Positions 19,645 to 23,135 of a DNA stretch of 23,135 nt are shown here, piece by piece (the stretch's first letter is position 1; each line of letters starts with the position of its first letter). This DNA is from Ophryocystis elektroscirrha (lineage: Eukaryota; Apicomplexa; Conoidasida; Neogregarinorida; Ophryocystidae), in the NCBI GenBank assembly GCA_030141585.1, contig JAQIFP010000087.1, positions 1-23,135 on the forward strand, written 5' to 3'. The notes under the pieces were generated by a model. It did no database searches, was not told where the DNA came from, and worked only from the letters and a program-made list of their open reading frames with translations. The translations under genes were made by a program, and so were the position numbers.

Positions 19645-21423
19645 ATGTCAACTGGCAAAATTTCTATTGCATTGATCAGAATAACAATTTTAGGATTTAA
19701 AGGTTGTGGAAAGTCTTCTTTAGTGAATTGTTTCGTAAATAATTCTGATGAAACGGTGACTGAATCTACGCAATTTCCTGAGTACTCTTATTTTTATTAT
19801 TTTTTTGATGTAAAGGCTGTATTACCGAGTATTACGACTTTCCTCGCAAGACTCAGAAGAACCTGAAGTTTCTGTTTGCGTGGAAATTGAGGATACTCCA
19901 TATATAGCAACGAAAGGATCAGTTAATACTAGTATTAATAGATCAAATATATTACTGCATATATTAATAACATTTTAACATAGTTTTTTTTCTTAGGATG
20001 AAAGAAGAAACTTATTTGCTGTTTCTAATTTCTACGACATGACCAGAACATCAAGTAAAATGCTTTTGACGTGCATATATTGATAAGTTACTTCTAATAA
20101 AATTGATCCTGAAAAAGTTGTACCATTTAATATATGGAACGCACCCTTATCAACTGTATTCCCCAGTCACCCATGCCATGTCCCGTTATCGCATTGTAAT
20201 TTATATGTATATATATATATATATATATTTAAGGTTTCTATATAACTGATTACTATGACATACAAAAGCTAAATATACATCAATATATATTTATACGTTA
20301 AGGTATATGTATACACATTATAATGTTACTTAATATAAATCCAACTGTGTGTATATAGCAATATTTGTATATACATCTATACGGTTGAAATTATACAGAT
20401 ATGGTACATGCATATATATGCATGTGTATTTAATAGGTCAAGCGATTGAAGCGGCGATAAATACATAATATTAAATATATATATATATATATATAACAAT
20501 AATTACGCTAATGCAGCTGTAGTATATTTTAGTTAATACAAACTAAACTTATATGTGGTATTTTGTATAAACTATATGTAAAATATGAATCAGCAAGAAT
20601 GGGGTACATGATACTCTTTGAAGCGGGAAATATACATTCCTTAGAAGTAGCTATGACAATTCATGCTTCATTTCTCCAATATATGGATATTAAAAAAATC
20701 CAGCAAAGACCTCATATATTTTTTATTGCTACTAAAATGGGTAAAAATCATTGATTATTCATAAAATAACTTATAATAATAATATGGTAATAATAATTTA
20801 ATAATTATAATATAATAATAATAATATAATAATATAATAATATAATAATATAATAATAATAATATAATAATATAATAATATAATAATAATTATAATAATA
20901 ATATAATAATAATATGATAATAATAACATAATAATAATAATATAATAATAATACAATAATAATAATATAATAATAATAATAATAATAATAATATAATATA
21001 ATAATAATAATAATAATAATAATATAATAATAATAACTATATTAATAATAATTATATAAATAATATGACTATAGTTACTAGCTATGATAATAATTTAATT
21101 CTGTAATTGAACTTAATGTCTATATATTTACTGAAGTTAAAATAATTAATTGACTATTAGTGTCTTACAATTACAGATCGCAAAAATGACGACCCTATAT
21201 TTCAGAAAACTATCCAAATGGCTGAGGAGTACACGTAAGAAAGTTCCAAAGTAAATGAATTCTTAGAAGCAGAATGTCTACACGGTTGATAAAAGTCTCA
21301 ACTATAACATTTAAAAACGTTGATAAAGTTAAGCTATTATTTTTTGCATCAATTTTTATAGGCATTTCGAGCCTTAGCGCATTTGGTGCTAGGAAACCAA
21401 ACACTGTGGATTATGGATATTAA
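19645..21423 (+). CDS. Atypical Ras-like small GTPase, seven exons
   Basis: Exons 19645-19781, 19816-19921, 19997-20054, 20088-20195, 20594-20740, 21177-21234 and 21267-21423 join in frame to 256 residues; introns are 34, 75, 33, about 398, 436 and 32 nt. G motifs appear in order: P-loop GFKGCGKSS (about residues 17-25), ELYYRVLRL in the switch I region, VEIEDTPY (the DxxG Gly replaced by Tyr), IFFIATKMD for N/TKxD, and KVSTITFKNVDKVK as the G5 loop and last helix. Some 40 residues rich in Pro and His are inserted between G3 and the core strand GYMILFEAGN. The C-terminus (ARKPNTVDYGY) has no prenylation Cys, so Rab/Ras-type lipid anchoring is not expected; the hydrophobic LLFFASIFIGI segment could be the last helix or a tail anchor. 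The exon 5 start is uncertain: an acceptor at 20532 with donor at 20205 or so is an alternative. Family placement beyond Ras-like is not possible by eye. Confidence 0.8.
20196..20593 (+). other. Long intron 4 of the GTPase gene
   Basis: About 398 nt of AT-rich DNA with a TA run near 20205-20229 and 20478-20494. The donor T|GTAATT and acceptor GAATCAG|CA rejoin frame as SHSRMGYMILFEAGN. The 3' part (20533-20593) is also open in the exon 5 frame, so the true acceptor could lie earlier. No separate gene is visible. Confidence 0.55.
20771..21053. repeat. (AAT)n trinucleotide microsatellite
   Basis: About 280 bases of imperfect AAT/ATA repeat with frequent dinucleotide slips (ATAATATAATAAT patterns). 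It lies in the 436-nt intron between GTPase exons 5 and 6. Confidence 0.9.
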
Positions 21424-21782
21424 AAATGTAATGATAAATTGTCTTCTTTCAACAATTATTAGAGTAAAACAAAACAAGAGAAAAGTCAAAACTCTATTAG
21501 TGAGTTATAAAAACTCCTTCAAATACAACACATAACACACAAAAAATGCTGTCGTAGCACGATTTTATACACAAAATTTAATAAAATGTATCCAAAACCC
21601 AAAAATACATTCGACCAGACGGAATAATGCTCAAACAATCAATTTATTACATTTTTCTCACAATTTTGTTCAATTATTTATTATTGTAAAATAAATTAAA
21701 TCATGCATACGCTTAATAATGACTATTTCGAATATGAAATTTAAGTGGGTAATTTTTCTCTCATGACTAGGCACTTAAAATA
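21424..21782 (+). other. Intergenic region upstream of the karyopherin gene
   Basis: 359 bases with stops in all frames, less repetitive than other spacers and with some purine-rich stretches (AGTAAAACAAAACAAGAG). It should hold the 3' end of the GTPase gene and the promoter of the karyopherin gene. I see no RNA gene or further exon. Confidence 0.5.
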
Positions 21783-22871
21783 ATGAGCTCTCAGTATACC
21801 GAACAATTAATTATAGAATTAATCGAAGAATTATATCTGAGGCACAATGGAAAAGCATCGATTACTTTACTTGAATTTCAAACTTCCTCATGCGCATGGA
21901 ATATATCCATATCTTTGTTGATAAGTACGTTAGACCCAAACAGAGTAAAAAATGGATTATATACCAAGTTACCTACATCTATATTAAGTTACATAGAACA
22001 CCATAATAATATTAATTATAAACCAAGCTTGACAGAGTATATTCAATTTTTTTGCGCTCAAACTCTCTGTACCATATGTCAAAATGGATTAGACATAATA
22101 ATTCCAAGTATGTATATTAACATACAAGATATACGAAGGGGACTGCAAAAAGTAAATAGCTTTTTACTCGATATTATATGGCTTTTGTATAAAGATAATG
22201 GCACTTCAGAGTATATAACGAACAATAGCAACATATTAGGGAAATCCCTTAATCCAATTATTAATCAGTTAGATCAAGCTATATGTGCTAATATGATATT
22301 TTTGCTATTACATGATACAAAGAATATGGAGTATGTTTCTAATCTTTCTTTTCTTACTGAACTTATTTCCTATAAACATGAAATGCCACTAGTAGTCGTG
22401 GATATAATCACATGTCTTCCTGTAGAAATAGACAATAAAAAACTATGTCTTACCGGAAATGAACGATTAATTGTTTCTCATTCTCTCTTATCCCGTACCC
22501 AGTCTATAGCAGATTTAATTGTTAACCTTCATGACGAAATAACGGGCTTTTCTATCGGTAAATACACAAATGCTGAATCTATACAGTCTCTTAATTTCAA
22601 CGAAATTCTTATTAATCATTTTAATACAAATACTATTAATTTTTGCTCTTATATAATGCGATGTCTTCAAACATGGCTTGAAGCCCACACAAGATACCAT
22701 CACAAAACTGAAGATCCTATTTCCGCTGTAAAACCCGACCATCCTCCTGCTGTATTATCCCATGAAGAAAAACTTATGGACTCGACAGCTATACTATCCA
22801 TAGCGCTTTTCTACATGTTCAAAATTTTTAACTCCCTCCTTGTTATTCCTTCTAAGGAATTTCTTCATCAG
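21783..22871 (+). CDS. Transportin-3/importin-13-like karyopherin, 5' part
   Basis: Importin-beta superfamily nuclear transport receptor, N-terminal part only. The start MSSQYTEQLIIELIEELY leads into NGKASITLLEFQTSSCAWNI, which matches the first HEAT repeat pattern of TNPO3/Mtr10 (a short helix pair with a conserved Trp). Then come the YIQFFCAQTL motif of the second repeat and SFLTELISYKHEMP...ITCLPVEI, which parallels the FLLEILTVLPEE region of transportin-3, followed by the expected Leu/Gly/Asn-Arg segment (LCLTGNERL). The known family is about 900-1000 residues; here 363 are encoded. Reading is open to 22880, but CAG|GTTATA at 22871/22872 looks like a phase-0 donor and the rest should lie past the window. 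Relatives import SR-rich splicing factors; the cargo here is inference. An insertion of about 45 residues follows the first repeat. Confidence 0.75.
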
Positions 22872-22984
22872 GTTATATAATTTAGATACATTTATACAAC
22901 ATCATATATATTATATATAAATATACATATATATTTATACATAAATATTATATACATATATATTATATACAGATTTATTATATA
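22872..22984 (+). other. Probable intron start of the karyopherin gene
   Basis: TA-rich sequence directly after the proposed donor GTTATA, grading into irregular ATATACAT repeats. No exon is seen before the window ends. Confidence 0.5.
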
Positions 22985-23135
22985 CATATATACTATATAC
23001 CATATACCATATACTATATACTATATACTATATACTATATACTATATACTATATACTATATACTATATACTATATACTATATACTATATACTATATACTA
23101 TATACTATATACTATATACTATATACTATATACTA
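22985..23135. repeat. 7-bp AT satellite (ACTATAT)n
   Basis: Tandem heptamer ACTATAT, about 20 copies, perfect from about 23005 to the right edge, with two CATATAC variants at its start (about 23000). It continues beyond the window. It lacks the G-rich strand of telomere repeats. Confidence 0.95.

Noticed and set aside
19781..19866. Frameshift or pseudogene in the GTPase, because the P-loop frame runs into a stop at 19864
   Set aside because: A 34-nt intron (19782-19815) restores the frame and yields ELYYRVLRL in the switch I region, so no mutation needs to be assumed.
20563..20754. A stand-alone 63-codon gene
   Set aside because: It contains the GTPase core strand and the TK motif and joins in phase to exon 6 to give TKMD, so it is an exon.
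20771..21053. CRISPR-like or structured repeat array
   Set aside because: It is a plain AAT microsatellite with no spacers, in an intron of a eukaryotic gene.
22985..23135. Telomere, because the repeat unit is 7 bp
   Set aside because: Apicomplexan telomeres are G-rich (TTTAGGG type); ACTATAT has no G/C strand bias and follows a coding exon directly.

Overview
The window reads as nuclear DNA of an apicomplexan parasite or a very close alveolate relative. It is strongly AT-rich, uses the standard genetic code and has many spliceosomal introns. It carries a CPW-WPC-repeat secreted protein and a membrane-anchored aspartyl protease of plasmepsin V/ASP5 type, next to eukaryotic housekeeping genes. 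The genus cannot be told from the sequence by eye.

Layout, left to right: an AT decamer satellite (1-305); a large acidic Asn/Ser-rich protein of unknown function (521-3142, +); a three-exon aspartyl protease (3575-5939, -); a 143-bp head-to-head promoter region; a two-exon nicotinamidase (6083-6910, +); tRNA-Ile(AAT) (6950-7023, +); a CPW-WPC protein gene (7114-9902, +); a PDCD2/TSR4-family gene with a very large low-complexity insertion (9944-13555, +); a divergent alpha-tubulin (13857-15398, +); a type I membrane protein with a PAN/apple-like cysteine region (15545-17014, +); a degenerate AAA-type ATPase (17095-19467, +); an atypical Ras-like GTPase (19645-21423, +); and the start of a transportin-3/importin-13-like karyopherin (21783 onward, +) that runs into a heptamer AT satellite at the right edge.

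The most striking feature is the intron system. Stretches that look non-coding at 7114-9902 and 19645-21423 resolve into continuous proteins once introns of about 29-41 nt are removed. In the CPW-WPC gene I can place 22 introns and 23 exons, one exon being only 13 nt, and the spliced frame stays open for 426 codons and rebuilds five CPW-WPC domains. Introns fall into two size classes, about 29-41 nt and about 150-450 nt, with two in between (75 and 84 nt). The long class carries most of the AT microsatellites.

The genes do not form one pathway. They suggest a parasite with NAD salvage (nicotinamidase), protein export or secretion processing (aspartyl protease), stage-specific surface proteins (CPW-WPC and the PAN-like protein), ribosome biogenesis (PDCD2/TSR4), nuclear import (transportin) and a specialised microtubule isotype. 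All gene models come from reading the sequence; no database search or transcript data was available.
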